Positions 17,813 to 29,336 of a stretch of 64,000 nucleotides of DNA are shown here, one piece after another (positions within the stretch are counted from its first letter, which is position 1; each line of letters opens with the position of its first letter). Location: NCBI RefSeq assembly GCF_900258045.1, contig NZ_OGVD01000004.1, forward strand, positions 682,001-746,000, read 5' to 3'. The translations under genes and the position numbers were made by a program. A model generated the notes under the pieces. It saw nothing but the letters and a program-made list of their open reading frames with translations. It had not been told where the DNA came from and did not search any database. Source of the DNA: Sphingorhabdus sp. EL138. Lineage in GTDB: Bacteria; Pseudomonadota; Alphaproteobacteria; Sphingomonadales; Sphingomonadaceae.

Positions 17813-19122
17813 TGGCTTTTGACTTTCTCCAGGACAAGGACCGGATATTCACCAACGTCTATGGCTTTCAGTCATGGGATTTGAAAGCTGCGCAGAAGCG
17901 CGGCGATTGGGACAATACGGCCGATATTATCAAGCGCGGTAATGACAAGATTATCGAAGAGATGAAGGCAAGCGGCCTGCGCGGTCGCGGCGGTGCGGGT
18001 TTTCCGACCGGTCTGAAATGGTCCTTCATGCCGAAAGAGTCACCCGACGGTCGGCCAAGCTTTCTGGTCATCAATGCCGATGAGTCCGAACCCGGCAGCT
18101 GCAAAGACCGCGAAATCCTGCGCAATGATCCGCACAAGCTGATCGAAGGCGCACTGATTGCCGGTTTCGCCATGCGCGCGCGGGCGGCGTACATATATAT
18201 ACGCGGCGAATATATTGCCGAAGCCAAGGTCATGGAAGCGGCCGTCAAGGAAGCCTATGACGCTGGGCTGATTGGCAAGAACGCGGCCAAATCCGGCTAT
18301 GACTTCGACGTCTTCGTCCATCGCGGCGCGGGCGCCTATATTTGCGGTGAAGAAACCGCAATGATCGAAAGCCTCGAGGGCAAAAAAGGCCAGCCGCGCC
18401 TGAAGCCGCCATTTCCTGCCGGGGCAGGGCTTTATGGCTGCCCGACAACGGTGAATAATGTGGAATCCATCGCGGTTGTTCCGACTATCTTGAGACGCGG
18501 AGCGAGCTGGTTTGCGAGCTTCGGACGCGAAAATAACCACGGCACGAAACTGTTTCAGGTTTCCGGCCATGTCGAAAAGCCCGCTGTCTTCGAAGAAGCC
18601 ATGTCGATCCCGTTCAAGGATATGATCGAGAAGCATTGCGGCGGCATTACTGGCGGGTGGGACAATCTGCTGGCGGTGATTCCCGGCGGGTCATCGGTGC
18701 CACTGGTGCCGGCCCACGAGATAATGGATGCGCCGATGGATTTTGACGGCTTGAGCGCGCTCAAATCCGGTCTGGGCACCGCAGCGGTCATCGTGATGGA
18801 CAAGAGCACCGATATCGTCCGCGCGATTTCACGGCTGAGCTATTTCTACAAACATGAAAGTTGCGGCCAGTGCACGCCGTGCCGCGAAGGCACGGGCTGG
18901 ATGTGGCGCGTTATGGAACGCCTGCGCGACGGCGATGCGACGATCGAGGAAATCGATACGCTGCACGAAGTCACGAAACAGGTCGAAGGCCATACCATTT
19001 GCGCGCTCGGTGATGCGGCGGCCTGGCCAATTCAGGGCCTGATCCGCCATTTCCGACCAGAGCTGGAGCGGCGTATTCGCGAAAATGCCGGTGCAGAACC
19101 GGTGATGGAGGCGGCGGAGTGA
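17812..19122 (+). CDS. nuoF: NADH-quinone oxidoreductase subunit F
   Basis: The 436-residue NADH-oxidising subunit, with FMN and one [4Fe-4S] cluster. The nucleotide/FMN loop [16 protein letters not shown] is at about residues 60-75, [15 protein letters not shown] follows, and [19 protein letters not shown] is the second FMN/NADH segment. The cluster ligands are in [12 protein letters not shown] plus a Cys in [10 protein letters not shown]. Start and stop both overlap neighbouring genes by one to four bases. Confidence 0.97.
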   Translation: MAFDFLQDKDRIFTNVYGFQSWDLKAAQKRGDWDNTADIIKRGNDKIIEEMKASGLRGRGGAGFPTGLKWSFMPKESPDGRPSFLVINADESEPGSCKDREILRNDPHKLIEGALIAGFAMRARAAYIYIRGEYIAEAKVMEAAVKEAYDAGLIGKNAAKSGYDFDVFVHRGAGAYICGEETAMIESLEGKKGQPRLKPPFPAGAGLYGCPTTVNNVESIAVVPTILRRGASWFASFGRENNHGTKLFQVSGHVEKPAVFEEAMSIPFKDMIEKHCGGITGGWDNLLAVIPGGSSVPLVPAHEIMDAPMDFDGLSALKSGLGTAAVIVMDKSTDIVRAISRLSYFYKHESCGQCTPCREGTGWMWRVMERLRDGDATIEEIDTLHEVTKQVEGHTICALGDAAAWPIQGLIRHFRPELERRIRENAGAEPVMEAAE

Positions 19123-19826
19123 AGTCCTTTGTTGCCATAGTATTGGTTACACCTTTGCTTGCCGCGTTACCAGCGCAAGCCAAGACTGGGTCGCACCTCC
19201 CGGATGATCGTACATCTGTTTCGCCAGAAGCAGCGGCACGCGAGTTTTGGCGCTTTTCCAACTGTTCTGCGAAGCGAAGCATGGACGGCGCACGCGTGTT
19301 GTTGGAGAATCGCGAGTGGGACGAAAAAATGGATGAGCACGTCACCGCTTTCACAAAGAAATATCGCAGTTGTCTGCCTAATGGATCACAGATGCGTTTT
19401 CAGGCGGAGTTATTTCGCGGATCGTTAGCAGCAGCATATCTGAATCAAAAATATAAGAAGCAACCAGTGCCGGCTTATGGCTCAATGCCGACGACATATA
19501 CCAAAACGGCATTTGATGCGTTGGGAACGAAATCGGAGCGGGCGCAATTTATGATTCGCGCCTTTGCGGAATGCGTGGTGCGCACGCAAACGGCTTTGGC
19601 ATTTAATCTGTTTGCGAGCAAACCCACTGGCAAACAGGAAACGGCGATTTTTGGTCAACTTCAACCATATATGGGGGCATGCTTGCCGGTCGAAAACGGT
19701 GACCAGGTCAAGTTCACGGCCATGTCGTTGCGCGGGCTTATGGCGGAAGCTGCTTATGACATAGAAATGCGGTATGTTGCTGCCCAAGCCGTTCCAATTA
19801 AAGAAGAAACAGGGGCTGAAAGCTAA
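19119..19826 (+). CDS. Periplasmic protein with two internal repeats, inside the nuo operon
   Basis: A 235-residue protein with a signal peptide (residues 1-21, ending LPAQA). Start GTG 19119 overlaps the nuoF stop (GTGA), and its TAA overlaps the nuoG ATG (TAATG), so it is coupled to subunits on both sides. Two copies of a ~70-residue unit are visible at about 43-112 and 146-219. Each has two Cys 36 residues apart (49/85 and 152/188), a CLP tripeptide, then G-x(2,3)-(V/M)-(K/R)-F and LRG. The Cys pairs probably form disulfides. Complex I has no known subunit of this kind. No family is recognised; an envelope role unrelated to complex I is possible. Confidence 0.78.
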   Translation: MKSFVAIVLVTPLLAALPAQAKTGSHLPDDRTSVSPEAAAREFWRFSNCSAKRSMDGARVLLENREWDEKMDEHVTAFTKKYRSCLPNGSQMRFQAELFRGSLAAAYLNQKYKKQPVPAYGSMPTTYTKTAFDALGTKSERAQFMIRAFAECVVRTQTALAFNLFASKPTGKQETAIFGQLQPYMGACLPVENGDQVKFTAMSLRGLMAEAAYDIEMRYVAAQAVPIKEETGAES

Positions 19827-21838
19827 TGCCTAAAGTCACCGTAGATGGCGTCGAACTCGAGGTTCCACAGGGCGCAACCGTGCTGCAGGCCGCCGAGCTT
19901 GCCGGTAAGGAAATTCCGCGCTTCTGCTATCATGAGCGCCTGAGCATCGCAGGCAATTGTCGAATGTGTCTGGTTGAGGTGAAGCCTGGACCACCCAAAC
20001 CGCAGGCGAGTTGCGCACTGCCCGCTGCTGATGGTCAGGAAATCCGTACCGACAGCGAAATGGTCAAAAAAGCGCGTGAAGGGGTGATGGAATTTCTGCT
20101 CATCAACCATCCGCTGGATTGCCCGATTTGCGATCAGGGCGGCGAGTGCGATCTGCAGGATCAGGCCATGGCTTATGGCAAGGGCGGCTCGCGCTATGAC
20201 GAGAATAAGCGCGCCGTTACCGAGAAATATATGGGGCCGGTGGTCAAGACGATCATGACCCGCTGTATCCATTGCACCCGCTGTGTCCGCTTTGCCGAAG
20301 AAGTAGCTGGCGTAGAAGAAATCGGTGCGATTGGACGCGGCGAGGGGATGGAGATCACATCCTATCTTGAAGGCGCCGTGCATAGCGAATTGAGCGGCAA
20401 TGTCGTTGACCTATGTCCGGTTGGTGCGCTTACCAGCAAGCCTTATGCGTTTGAGGCTCGCCCTTGGGAGCTGACCAAGACCATGGGCATTGACGTCATG
20501 GACGGCGTCGGCACCAATATCCGCATCGATAGCCGCGGCCGCGAAGTGCTGCGCGCTCTGCCTCGCGTCAATGATGATGTGAATGAGGAATGGGCAACCG
20601 ACAAGACCCGTCATGCGATTGATGGCCTGATGAAACGCCGTCTCGACCAGCCTTATATTCGGCAGAATGGCAAATTGGTTCCGGCCAGCTGGAACGAAGC
20701 CTTTGAAGCCATTGCGGCAGTAAAAGCAGGCAGTTCGGTTGCGGCCATCGCCGGTGATCTGGTTGATTGCGAAACGATGTATGCGACCAAGCGGCTGCTG
20801 AAATCCATGCGGTCCGATATGCTCGAAGGGCGTCAGACCGGCTTGTCTTATGATGTGTCCAATCTGGCGTCAGTCAATTTCAACACGACCATAACTGGCA
20901 TTGAAGAAGCCGATGTGATCGTGCTGGTCTCGACCAACCCGCGCTGGGAAGCATCGCTGGTCAACACGCGTATCCGCAAGGCTGTCCGTAAAGGCGGCGC
21001 GAAAGTCTTTGGTATCGGTCCGGAAGCGGATCAAACCTATCCGGTTGAGTGGCTGGGTGATGATATGAGCTTGCTGGCCAAGCTTCCCAAAGCAGCGGCT
21101 GATGCCTTGAAAAATGCCGAAAAACCAGCGCTTATACTGGGTGGCGGTGCATTGAGCGTCGAAGGTGCACATGGCGCAGCATTGAAACTGGCAGCAAAAT
21201 ACAAGCTGGTCCGGGATGACTGGAATGGTTTCAATGTGCTGCATATCGGTGCTTCGCGCACGGGCGGGTTGATGCTCGGCTATGCCTATGATGGCGGGAT
21301 CAAGGCCATTGCAGGGAAGAAGCCCAAACTGCTCTTTTCGCTCGGCGCGGACGAGATGGATTATGCGGCGTTTGATAAGAGCTTTAAAGTCTATATCGGA
21401 CATCATGGTGACGCGGGTGCGCATGCGGCAGACGTGATCCTGCCAGCGGCTGCCTATACCGAGAAAAATGGAACTTACGTGAATCTCGAAGGTCGCGTGC
21501 AGCGCTCCAACAAAGCGATTTTCGCTCCCGGCGACGCACGCGAAGACTGGAGCATTTTGCGGGCTCTGTCCGACGTGATGGGCAAGACGCTGCCGTTTGA
21601 CAGCTTTGAAGAGCTGCGCGGCAAGATGTTCAAGGATCATCCGGAAATGGCGGAAGAAGGCCTGGTGTCCTTTGATTGGGCACCGCCATCCGGATTGCCC
21701 GATAAACCGACAGGGCAGGGCGTCCATCCGATCAAGGATTTCTACCTGACCAACAGCATCGCCCGGGCCAGCGCGACGATGCAGCGTTGTTCGGCAGAAT
21801 TGCTTCATGGTGACGATATGCTGGAGGCTGCGGAATGA
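19826..21838 (+). CDS. nuoG: NADH-quinone oxidoreductase subunit G
   Basis: The 670-residue iron-sulfur subunit of the peripheral arm. The N-terminal [2Fe-2S] domain shows [19 protein letters not shown], the His-Cys cluster [18 protein letters not shown], and the [4Fe-4S] ligands [10 protein letters not shown] and [10 protein letters not shown]. The C-terminal two thirds are the molybdopterin-oxidoreductase-like domain without cofactor. The product acts on the cytoplasmic side and passes electrons from NuoF/E toward NuoI. The stop overlaps nuoH (ATGA). Confidence 0.96.
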   Translation: MPKVTVDGVELEVPQGATVLQAAELAGKEIPRFCYHERLSIAGNCRMCLVEVKPGPPKPQASCALPAADGQEIRTDSEMVKKAREGVMEFLLINHPLDCPICDQGGECDLQDQAMAYGKGGSRYDENKRAVTEKYMGPVVKTIMTRCIHCTRCVRFAEEVAGVEEIGAIGRGEGMEITSYLEGAVHSELSGNVVDLCPVGALTSKPYAFEARPWELTKTMGIDVMDGVGTNIRIDSRGREVLRALPRVNDDVNEEWATDKTRHAIDGLMKRRLDQPYIRQNGKLVPASWNEAFEAIAAVKAGSSVAAIAGDLVDCETMYATKRLLKSMRSDMLEGRQTGLSYDVSNLASVNFNTTITGIEEADVIVLVSTNPRWEASLVNTRIRKAVRKGGAKVFGIGPEADQTYPVEWLGDDMSLLAKLPKAAADALKNAEKPALILGGGALSVEGAHGAALKLAAKYKLVRDDWNGFNVLHIGASRTGGLMLGYAYDGGIKAIAGKKPKLLFSLGADEMDYAAFDKSFKVYIGHHGDAGAHAADVILPAAAYTEKNGTYVNLEGRVQRSNKAIFAPGDAREDWSILRALSDVMGKTLPFDSFEELRGKMFKDHPEMAEEGLVSFDWAPPSGLPDKPTGQGVHPIKDFYLTNSIARASATMQRCSAELLHGDDMLEAAE

Positions 21839-22887
21839 CCGAATATCTCCAATCGACTTTCCTTGGCCCTGAGCTTGGCTGGCTTGTTGCCACACTCGCG
21901 CTGATCCTGCTGATCGCGCTGCCGCTGATGCTGGCCGTGGCGATGATCATCTATGTTGATCGCAAGATTATTGCGGCCGTGGCTTTGCGCCGCGGCCCCA
22001 ATGTGGTCGGGCCATTCGGTCTGTTGCAGAGTTTTGCCGATGGTTTGAAGGTATTCCTTCAGGAAACGATCATTCCGTCTGGAGCCAATAAAGGCCTGTT
22101 CCTGCTGGCGCCGATTATTACCTTTACCGTGGCTTTGCTGGCCTGGGCGGTCATTCCATTCAGCGAGGAAATGGTCCTCGCGAACATCAATATCGGTGTG
22201 CTTTACATTCTCGCGATCAGTTCGCTTGGTGTCTATGGTGTAGTGATCTCCGGTTGGGCGAGTAACTCCAAATATCCGTTTTTCTCGGCCATGCGTGCGG
22301 CGGCGCAGATGATTTCTTATGAAGTCTCCATCGGGTTCATCCTGATTTCGGTCGTGCTGTTTGCCGGCACATTCAATCTCAACGAGATTATCAAAGCGCA
22401 GGAAGGCCATATCTTTGGCGCCGTCAGCGCATATGGCCTCAATCCGTTGCTCTTTCCGATGGCGGTGATGTTCCTGATCAGTTCAATGGCAGAGACGGCG
22501 CGCGCGCCTTTCGACCTTACCGAAGCGGAGAGTGAGCTGGTCGCCGGCTATCAGACCGAATATTCGTCCATGTCTTTCGCGCTGTTCTGGCTCGGGGAAT
22601 ATGCCAATATCTTGCTGATGTGTGCGCTCAACGTCATTCTTTTCTGGGGCGGATGGCTGCCACCAGTTGACTGGGAACCGCTTTATGCTGTGCCGGGGAT
22701 CATCTGGCTGTTCTTGAAGATGTTCATGATCTTCTTCATCTTCAGCTGGGCCTGGGCCACGGTTCCGCGCTATCGCTATGATCAACTCATGCGTCTGGGT
22801 TGGAAAGTGTTCCTGCCGATCAGCATATTCTGGGTATTCTTGGTCAGCGGATATGTAATGATTGATAAATTTGGATGGCCGCTATGA
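21835..22887 (+). CDS. nuoH: NADH-quinone oxidoreductase subunit H
   Basis: A 350-residue membrane subunit with about eight helices that contacts the peripheral arm and forms part of the quinone chamber. Typical parts are [36 protein letters not shown] and [27 protein letters not shown] (in outline). Start ATG 21835 overlaps nuoG by four bases. Confidence 0.96.
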   Translation: MTEYLQSTFLGPELGWLVATLALILLIALPLMLAVAMIIYVDRKIIAAVALRRGPNVVGPFGLLQSFADGLKVFLQETIIPSGANKGLFLLAPIITFTVALLAWAVIPFSEEMVLANINIGVLYILAISSLGVYGVVISGWASNSKYPFFSAMRAAAQMISYEVSIGFILISVVLFAGTFNLNEIIKAQEGHIFGAVSAYGLNPLLFPMAVMFLISSMAETARAPFDLTEAESELVAGYQTEYSSMSFALFWLGEYANILLMCALNVILFWGGWLPPVDWEPLYAVPGIIWLFLKMFMIFFIFSWAWATVPRYRYDQLMRLGWKVFLPISIFWVFLVSGYVMIDKFGWPL

Positions 22888-23369
22888 GAATATCACAAGT
22901 CATAAAAGCCTTCTCTCTGTACGAGATCGTTTTGGCGCATGCTTTGACGCTGAAATATTTCTTCAAAAAGAAAAAGACGATCAACTATCCCTACGAGAAG
23001 AACCCGATTTCGCCGCGGTTCCGGGGCGAGCATGTGCTGCGCCGCTATCCCAATGGGGAAGAGCGCTGCATTGCCTGCAAGCTGTGCGAAGCGGTTTGTC
23101 CGGCACAGGCGATTACCATCGAGGCGGAACCGCGCGAGGATGGCAGCCGCCGCACAACGCGCTATGATATCGATATGACCAAGTGTATTTACTGCGGCTT
23201 CTGTCAGGAGGCCTGTCCGGTTGATGCCGTGGTTGAAGGACCGAATTTCGAATATTCGACCGAGACACGTGAAGAACTTATCTACGACAAGGCAAAACTG
23301 CTTGAAAATGGTGACAAATGGGAGCGAGCCATCGCATCCAACCTTGCCGCCGACGCGCCCTATCGTTAA
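22884..23369 (+). CDS. nuoI: NADH-quinone oxidoreductase subunit I
   Basis: A 161-residue ferredoxin-like subunit that holds two [4Fe-4S] clusters (N6a and N6b). Both motifs are intact: [16 protein letters not shown] and [17 protein letters not shown] choose ATG 22884 ([10 protein letters not shown]), which overlaps the nuoH stop as ATGA; an ATG nine bases earlier would add three residues. A gap of 41 bp to nuoJ is one of the widest in this operon. Confidence 0.96.
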   Translation: MRISQVIKAFSLYEIVLAHALTLKYFFKKKKTINYPYEKNPISPRFRGEHVLRRYPNGEERCIACKLCEAVCPAQAITIEAEPREDGSRRTTRYDIDMTKCIYCGFCQEACPVDAVVEGPNFEYSTETREELIYDKAKLLENGDKWERAIASNLAADAPYR

Positions 23370-23410
23370 GGCGCTGACAGGATTCTAAGGGGGTTACGGA
23401 AACCGTTATA

Positions 23411-24022
23411 ATGCAAATATTTGCTTTCTATCTATTCGCATCCATCGTCATCGCCAGTGGTGCGTTCTGCATCTTTGCGCGTAATCCCGTGCATAGCGTT
23501 TTGTGGCTGATTTTGGCGTTTTTCAATGCTGCCGGCCTGATGCTGCTGGTAGGTGCCGAGTTTATCGCGGCCCTGCTGGTCATTGTATATGTCGGCGCGG
23601 TGGCGGTTTTGTTCCTGTTTGTCGTGATGATGCTCGATATTGATTTTGCCGAGTTGCGAGCCGGTTTCATGAAAAACCTGCCTTTAGGGCTGTTGCTGGC
23701 TCTCGTATTACTGGCAGAAATCATATTTGGTATCGGAGCATGGAGTGCTGGCGGGATGGGCGAAGCAACGGCTGTTGTTGGACCTCCGGCAGGCGGACCT
23801 TCCAATATCGAAGCTTTGGGCACGCTGCTTTACACCAAATATGTGTTTATATTTGAAGCTGCGGGTCTTGTTCTGCTGGTCGCTATGGTCGGTGCGATTG
23901 TTCTGACCAACCGCAAACGCGGCGGTGTCAGGATCCAGAATATTCAGGAGCAGGTCGCAAGGCGTCCGCAAGACGCAACACGCAACGAGCAGCCAGAAGT
24001 CGGCAAGGGGGTCGAACTATGA
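23411..24022 (+). CDS. nuoJ: NADH-quinone oxidoreductase subunit J
   Basis: A 203-residue membrane subunit with five helices, including the conserved [22 protein letters not shown] helix and its flexible Gly region. The C-terminal ~40 residues after the last helix ([18 protein letters not shown]) are polar and variable. It overlaps nuoK by four bases (ATGA). Confidence 0.94.
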   Translation: MQIFAFYLFASIVIASGAFCIFARNPVHSVLWLILAFFNAAGLMLLVGAEFIAALLVIVYVGAVAVLFLFVVMMLDIDFAELRAGFMKNLPLGLLLALVLLAEIIFGIGAWSAGGMGEATAVVGPPAGGPSNIEALGTLLYTKYVFIFEAAGLVLLVAMVGAIVLTNRKRGGVRIQNIQEQVARRPQDATRNEQPEVGKGVEL

Positions 24023-24324
24023 TCGGCATTGAACATTATCTGGTGGTCAGTTCCATCCTGTTTGTGATGGGCATGCTGGGCATCTTTCTGAACCGCAAGA
24101 ATATCATCATCATCCTGATGGCGATCGAATTGATTTTGCTCTCGGTCAACCTGAACCTGGTCGCGTTCAGCGCCTTTCTGGGTGACATGACCGGGCAGAT
24201 ATTTGCGATGTTTGTGCTTACGGTCGCTGCGGGTGAAGCGGCTATCGGTCTTGCGATATTGGTTATTTACTTCCGTCAGCGCGGCACGATTGCCGTTGAT
24301 GATGTCAACCGGATGAAGGGTTAA
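24019..24324 (+). CDS. nuoK: NADH-quinone oxidoreductase subunit K
   Basis: A 101-residue subunit with three helices and the two intramembrane glutamates of the family, one in [15 protein letters not shown] and one in [11 protein letters not shown], which take part in proton transfer. Length and motif are fully typical. Confidence 0.95.
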   Translation: MIGIEHYLVVSSILFVMGMLGIFLNRKNIIIILMAIELILLSVNLNLVAFSAFLGDMTGQIFAMFVLTVAAGEAAIGLAILVIYFRQRGTIAVDDVNRMKG

Positions 24325-24328
24325 GGAC

Positions 24329-26332
24329 TTGACGATCCAGCTTATCGTTTTCCTGCCCTTGCTGGCAGCAATCGTCGCAGGCTTTGGCAATCGGGTGATT
24401 GGCAATGTTCCGGCGAAATTCGTGACCACCGCCGCTCTGTTCGTGTCTTGCGCGCTGAGCTGGCCGATCTTTATCGACTATGTCCTTCTGTCCCGGGCCG
24501 CCGAAGTTGTGCCCGTGCTGACTTGGGTGCAGTCGGGCGATCTCAATTTTGAATGGTCTTTGCGGGTTGATGCGCTGACCGCCGTCATGCTGGTTGTTGT
24601 GACCACGGTTTCGGCTCTCGTTCACCTCTATAGCTGGGGCTATATGGACGAAGACCCCGATCAACCGCGCTTTTTCGCTTATTTGTCGCTGTTTACTTTC
24701 GCCATGTTGATGCTGGTTACGGCCGACAATCTGGTGCAGATGTTCTTTGGCTGGGAAGGTGTGGGGCTAGCCTCTTACTTGCTGATCGGTTTCTGGTTCA
24801 AGAAACCGACAGCCAGTGCCGCCGCGATCAAAGCCTTTGTTGTCAACCGGGTCGGTGACCTTGGTTTCATGCTGGGTATCTTCGGTACCTTCCTCGTATT
24901 TGGCACTGTATCGATTCCGGAAATTCTGGAAGCGGCGCCTGCGATGGCAGGATCGACAATTACATTTGCGGGCATGCGACTTGATACGATGACCATATTG
25001 TGTCTGTTGCTGTTTATCGGTGCGATGGGCAAGTCTGCGCAATTGGGACTGCACACCTGGCTCCCCGACGCGATGGAAGGGCCGACACCAGTGTCCGCGC
25101 TTATCCACGCGGCAACGATGGTTACTGCGGGTGTGTTCATGGTCTGCCGTCTTTCGCCCATGTTTGAAACCAGCGAAGTGGCTTTGGCGGTTGTAACGGT
25201 GGTTGGTGCGTGCACGGCGATTTTTGCGGCGACGGTCGGTTTGGTCCAGCATGATATCAAGCGTGTGATTGCCTATTCGACCTGTTCACAGCTCGGTTAT
25301 ATGTTCTTTGCTGCCGGTGTTGGTGCCTATAGTGCGGCGATGTTCCACCTGTTTACGCACGCTTTCTTTAAGGCACTGTTGTTCCTTGGTGCCGGTTCGG
25401 TAATCCATGCAATGCACCACGAACAGGACATGCGTTATTATGGCGGCTTGCGGAAAGAAATCCCGATTACATTCTGGGCGATGATGGCCGGGACGCTGGC
25501 GATTACCGGTGTTGGTATTGTCGGTCTCGGCGGTTTTGCCGGTTTCTATTCGAAAGACGCGATTATCGAGGCTGCTTTTGCGAGTGGTTCAAGTACCGGC
25601 CAGTTTGCCTTTGCTATTGGCGTTCTCGCGGCGTTGCTGACCAGTTTTTACAGCTGGCGCCTGATGTTCCTGACCTTCTGGGGCACGCCGCGCTGGATCC
25701 AGTCCGAGCATATTCAGCATAGCGTTCACAAGACACCTGAAACGGCAGAAGACTCCACCGGCGGTTATCATCCGCATGAAAGCCCATTCTCTATGTTGAT
25801 CCCATTGGGTGTTCTCGGCTTTGGTGCGATTGCGGCAGGCTTTCTGTTCCACAATCAGTTTATCGATGCGACCGAGGGCTTCCGCTTCTGGGCAGGTAGT
25901 CTGGCGTTTGATCGCCATTTGATGCATGAAATTCACGAGGTACCGCTGTGGGTAAAACTCGCTTCGACAGTCGCGATGCTCATCGGTCTGACGACGGCCT
26001 ATCTGATGTATTTCCGCGGCAAAGATCGTCCAGCGCGTCTGGCCGCGACCTTTCAGCCGGTCTATAATTTCTTCTTCAACAAATGGTATTTTGACGAATT
26101 GTATGACCTGCTCTTTGTACGTCCTGCTTTCTGGTTTGGACGGCTGTTCTGGAAAACCGGCGACGAAGGTACGATTGATCGCTTTGGCCCGAATGGCGTC
26201 GCGGCAGTAGTGGCTAGCGGTGCGGGAGTCGCGAAGAAATTCCAGACCGGATATCTCTATAGCTATGCGCTGGTCATGCTGCTTGGATTGGCGGCTGCGG
26301 TGACGTGGCTTATCGTGCGGGGAGCAAACTGA
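24329..26332 (+). CDS. nuoL: NADH-quinone oxidoreductase subunit L
   Basis: The 667-residue distal antiporter-like proton pump of complex I. Conserved parts include [47 protein letters not shown] (in outline; the broken-helix His-Lys line) and [26 protein letters not shown]. The C-terminal lateral helix region is present. Translation appears to start at TTG 24329, four bases after nuoK; no ATG fits the N-terminus. Its stop overlaps nuoM (TGATG). Confidence 0.95.
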   Translation: MTIQLIVFLPLLAAIVAGFGNRVIGNVPAKFVTTAALFVSCALSWPIFIDYVLLSRAAEVVPVLTWVQSGDLNFEWSLRVDALTAVMLVVVTTVSALVHLYSWGYMDEDPDQPRFFAYLSLFTFAMLMLVTADNLVQMFFGWEGVGLASYLLIGFWFKKPTASAAAIKAFVVNRVGDLGFMLGIFGTFLVFGTVSIPEILEAAPAMAGSTITFAGMRLDTMTILCLLLFIGAMGKSAQLGLHTWLPDAMEGPTPVSALIHAATMVTAGVFMVCRLSPMFETSEVALAVVTVVGACTAIFAATVGLVQHDIKRVIAYSTCSQLGYMFFAAGVGAYSAAMFHLFTHAFFKALLFLGAGSVIHAMHHEQDMRYYGGLRKEIPITFWAMMAGTLAITGVGIVGLGGFAGFYSKDAIIEAAFASGSSTGQFAFAIGVLAALLTSFYSWRLMFLTFWGTPRWIQSEHIQHSVHKTPETAEDSTGGYHPHESPFSMLIPLGVLGFGAIAAGFLFHNQFIDATEGFRFWAGSLAFDRHLMHEIHEVPLWVKLASTVAMLIGLTTAYLMYFRGKDRPARLAATFQPVYNFFFNKWYFDELYDLLFVRPAFWFGRLFWKTGDEGTIDRFGPNGVAAVVASGAGVAKKFQTGYLYSYALVMLLGLAAAVTWLIVRGAN

Positions 26333-27882
26333 TGAACCAGCTTGATTTCCCGATCCTGTCGCTGATGTTGGGCTTGCCGATGCTGGCGGCGATCATCTGT
26401 CTGTTCCTGAATGCGCAAGCGGCGCGGTTGCTGGCGCTTGTCACGACCCTGACGCTATTTGCGCTTGGTATCGTCCTGTGGGTCAATTATGATATTGGCG
26501 GTCCGCAATGGCAATATGTCGAGCGGGTTGAGCTGTTTGGCAATTTCGCCTGGGCATTGGGCATAGACGGCATTTCGATGATGCTGATCATGCTGACCGT
26601 GTTCCTGATGCCGATATGTATCGGCGCGAGCTGGGAGTCGATCAAGGAACGCGTTGGCGAATATATGGCGGCCTTCCTGTTCATGGAAGTGCTGATGATA
26701 GGCGTGTTTGCGGCGCAGGATATCTTCCTGTTCTACATCCTGTTCGAGGCTGGCCTGATCCCGATGTATCTGATCATCGGAATCTGGGGCGGCGCAAACC
26801 GGATTTACGCGAGTTACAAATTTTTCCTTTACACGTTGCTTGGCTCCGTTGTGATGCTGATCGCCATGCTGTGGATGGTTCAGGATGCCGGTACCAGCGA
26901 TATTCCGACGCTGCTGAATTATGACTTTGCGCCTGAGGCCCAGACATGGCTCTGGCTGGCCTTCTTTGCCAGCTTTGCGGTGAAGATGCCGATGTGGCCG
27001 GTTCATACCTGGCTGCCCGATGCGCACGTTCAGGCGCCGACTGCAGGCTCTGTGATATTGGCGGGCGTGTTGCTGAAAATGGGTGGTTATGGCTTCCTGC
27101 GTTTCTCACTACCGATGTTCCCGGAAGCATCAGAGCAATTTATCTGGTTGGTCTTCGCGCTGTCTATGGTGGCAGTCGTCTACACCTCGCTCGTCGCTTT
27201 GGTGCAGCAGGACATGAAGAAGCTGATCGCCTATTCATCAGTGGCCCATATGGCGATCGTGACACTGGGGCTTTTCGCTTTCAACCGTCAGGGTATTGAA
27301 GGCGCAATCATCGTTATGCTGAGCCATGGTCTGGTGTCCGGCGCGCTCTTCCTGTGTGTTGGCGTGATCTATGATCGTCTGCACACGAGGGAAATCGACC
27401 GCTATGGCGGCCTTTCGATCAACATGCCGAAATATGCGCTATTGTTCATGCTGTTCACAATGGCATCCATCGGTCTGCCCGGAACCAGCGGGTTTGTAGG
27501 TGAATTCCTGTCGCTTGTAGGGCTCTATAAAGTGAATAGCTGGGTCACGTTGGTGGCAACAACGGGCATCATTCTAGGCGCCGGTTATATGCTGTATCTT
27601 TATCGCCGCGTGGCCTTTGGCGAACTCGTTCATGAGGACGTCAAGGCGATGCCGGACCTGTCCGCTCGTGAGATGGCCTTACTCGCACCGATCGCTGCGG
27701 TGGTTATGTGGATGGGCGTTTATCCGGAGAGCTTCATGGCGCCAATTCGCGGGGATGTCGGGACGCTTGTCGCCCGTATTGACCGCGCAGCGCCAGAAGG
27801 GGATGCGCATTTGAAAATGGGGCAAGCAACCGCGGTACCCAAGGGCCATGAAGCCGAAGCCGGCCACGGGGAGTCGCACTGA
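26332..27882 (+). CDS. nuoM: NADH-quinone oxidoreductase subunit M
   Basis: An antiporter-like proton pump of 516 residues. Key features are the conserved Glu helix FMEVLMIGVFAAQDIFLFYILFEAGLIPM, PVHTWLPDAHVQAPTAGSVILAG and YSSVAHMAIVTLG. ATG 26332 is used; a longer frame to 26305 lies inside nuoL. The last ~30 residues are a His/Glu/Gly-rich soluble tail. Confidence 0.95.
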   Translation: MNQLDFPILSLMLGLPMLAAIICLFLNAQAARLLALVTTLTLFALGIVLWVNYDIGGPQWQYVERVELFGNFAWALGIDGISMMLIMLTVFLMPICIGASWESIKERVGEYMAAFLFMEVLMIGVFAAQDIFLFYILFEAGLIPMYLIIGIWGGANRIYASYKFFLYTLLGSVVMLIAMLWMVQDAGTSDIPTLLNYDFAPEAQTWLWLAFFASFAVKMPMWPVHTWLPDAHVQAPTAGSVILAGVLLKMGGYGFLRFSLPMFPEASEQFIWLVFALSMVAVVYTSLVALVQQDMKKLIAYSSVAHMAIVTLGLFAFNRQGIEGAIIVMLSHGLVSGALFLCVGVIYDRLHTREIDRYGGLSINMPKYALLFMLFTMASIGLPGTSGFVGEFLSLVGLYKVNSWVTLVATTGIILGAGYMLYLYRRVAFGELVHEDVKAMPDLSAREMALLAPIAAVVMWMGVYPESFMAPIRGDVGTLVARIDRAAPEGDAHLKMGQATAVPKGHEAEAGHGESH

Positions 27883-29336
27883 TGGATCACAAACTTTCAC
27901 TGATTTTCACGCTGCCCGAGATCATTTTGTCGGTGAGCGGCATGATATTGCTGCTTGTCGCTGCGTGGGGCGGCGTCAAGTCGGCGCGGCTCATCAGCAT
28001 ATTGGCGGTTGCCGCGCTATTTGGTTCTTCGGCCTACGCGCTCGAATTCCTGACCAATCCATCCTTTGAATTTGGCGGTGATGCGTTTTACGGGCTCTAT
28101 CGGATGGACGGGTTTGGCAGTTTTTCGAAGTTATTGATCTACTTTGCAGCGATTGTCTCGCTGATCATCGCGCCGCGTTTCTTTAAAGATAGCGGTATCT
28201 ATCGGCCCGAATATCCGGTTCTGATCCTGTTCGCGACCGTCGGGATGGGCATGATGGTATCGGCCGTGGATATGTTGACACTCTACATCGGACTCGAGCT
28301 TAACAGCCTGTCCGCTTATGTTTTGGCAAGTATCATCCGCAATGACGTCCGGTCCTCTGAAGCCGGTTTGAAATATTTCGTACTGGGATCACTGGCCAGC
28401 GGCATGCTGCTGTTCGGCATTTCACTGGTTTACGGTTTTGCCGGATCGACCAATTTTTCGGTTATCGCGGATACGTTGACTGGCGATCTGTCGACCGGAC
28501 CGCTCATCGGCGTCGTTCTGGTGCTGGCGGGTCTGGCGTTCAAGATCAGTGCCGTCCCGTTCCATATGTGGACGCCGGATGTTTACGAGGGCGCTCCGAC
28601 ACCGGTAACCGCCTTTTTCGCCAGCGCACCCAAAGTAGCGGCCATCGCACTGACGGTTCGGGTGATTATTGACGCCTTTGGCAGCCAGACATCGACGTGG
28701 CAGCAGATCATTGTCTTTGTCGCACTCGCGTCCATTGTGCTCGGCGCAGTCGCGGCCATTGGTCAGCAGAATATCAAACGCCTGCTTGCCTATAGCTCGA
28801 TCAATAATGTCGGTTTCCTGCTTATTGGTCTGGCTGCAGGTACGGCTCAGGGTATCTCTGCGATGCTCTTCTATCTGATCATCTACGTCGCGATGACACT
28901 TGGTAGCTTCATCTGCGTCATGGAAATGCGTGACGCGGAAGGCAAACCATTGGAATCATTATCCAGCCTTGCCGGCCTGTCACAAACACGACCGGGACTG
29001 GCCGCTGCTTTTGCCGTGTTCATGTTCTCGCTAGCCGGCATTCCGCCACTATTCGGCTTCTGGGGCAAGTTCCTGGTCTTTGATGCAGCCGTTGCAGCGG
29101 GCATGTTGCCGCTGGCGGTAATCGGTATTGCGGCATCGGTGATCGGTGCTTTCTACTACATCAAGGTCGTCAAAATCATCTATTTCGATGATCCAGCCGG
29201 TCAGATTGCCAAAACAGGCCACAAGACCGAGAATGGATTGATCGGATTGATGGCTCTGGCTGTGTCGCCTTTGGGATATCTCACCATTCCGCTGCTGGCA
29301 CCGGTTACAGCAACGGCGGCTCAGGCTTTATTCTGA
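27882..29336 (+). CDS. nuoN: NADH-quinone oxidoreductase subunit N
   Basis: The 484-residue third antiporter-like subunit. It has YIGLELNSLSAYVLA, AVPFHMWTPDVYEGAPTPVTAFFA (in outline) and YSSINNVGFLLIGL, which are typical of NuoN. It closes the nuo operon: the next gene, birA, starts inside its stop codon region, and no terminator lies between, so birA, coaX and rnj may be read from the same transcript. Confidence 0.95.
   Translation: MDHKLSLIFTLPEIILSVSGMILLLVAAWGGVKSARLISILAVAALFGSSAYALEFLTNPSFEFGGDAFYGLYRMDGFGSFSKLLIYFAAIVSLIIAPRFFKDSGIYRPEYPVLILFATVGMGMMVSAVDMLTLYIGLELNSLSAYVLASIIRNDVRSSEAGLKYFVLGSLASGMLLFGISLVYGFAGSTNFSVIADTLTGDLSTGPLIGVVLVLAGLAFKISAVPFHMWTPDVYEGAPTPVTAFFASAPKVAAIALTVRVIIDAFGSQTSTWQQIIVFVALASIVLGAVAAIGQQNIKRLLAYSSINNVGFLLIGLAAGTAQGISAMLFYLIIYVAMTLGSFICVMEMRDAEGKPLESLSSLAGLSQTRPGLAAAFAVFMFSLAGIPPLFGFWGKFLVFDAAVAAGMLPLAVIGIAASVIGAFYYIKVVKIIYFDDPAGQIAKTGHKTENGLIGLMALAVSPLGYLTIPLLAPVTATAAQALF

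Noticed and set aside
20870-21895. 341-codon minus-strand frame opposite nuoG and nuoH
   Set aside because: It mirrors the codon pattern of nuoG and has no family features.
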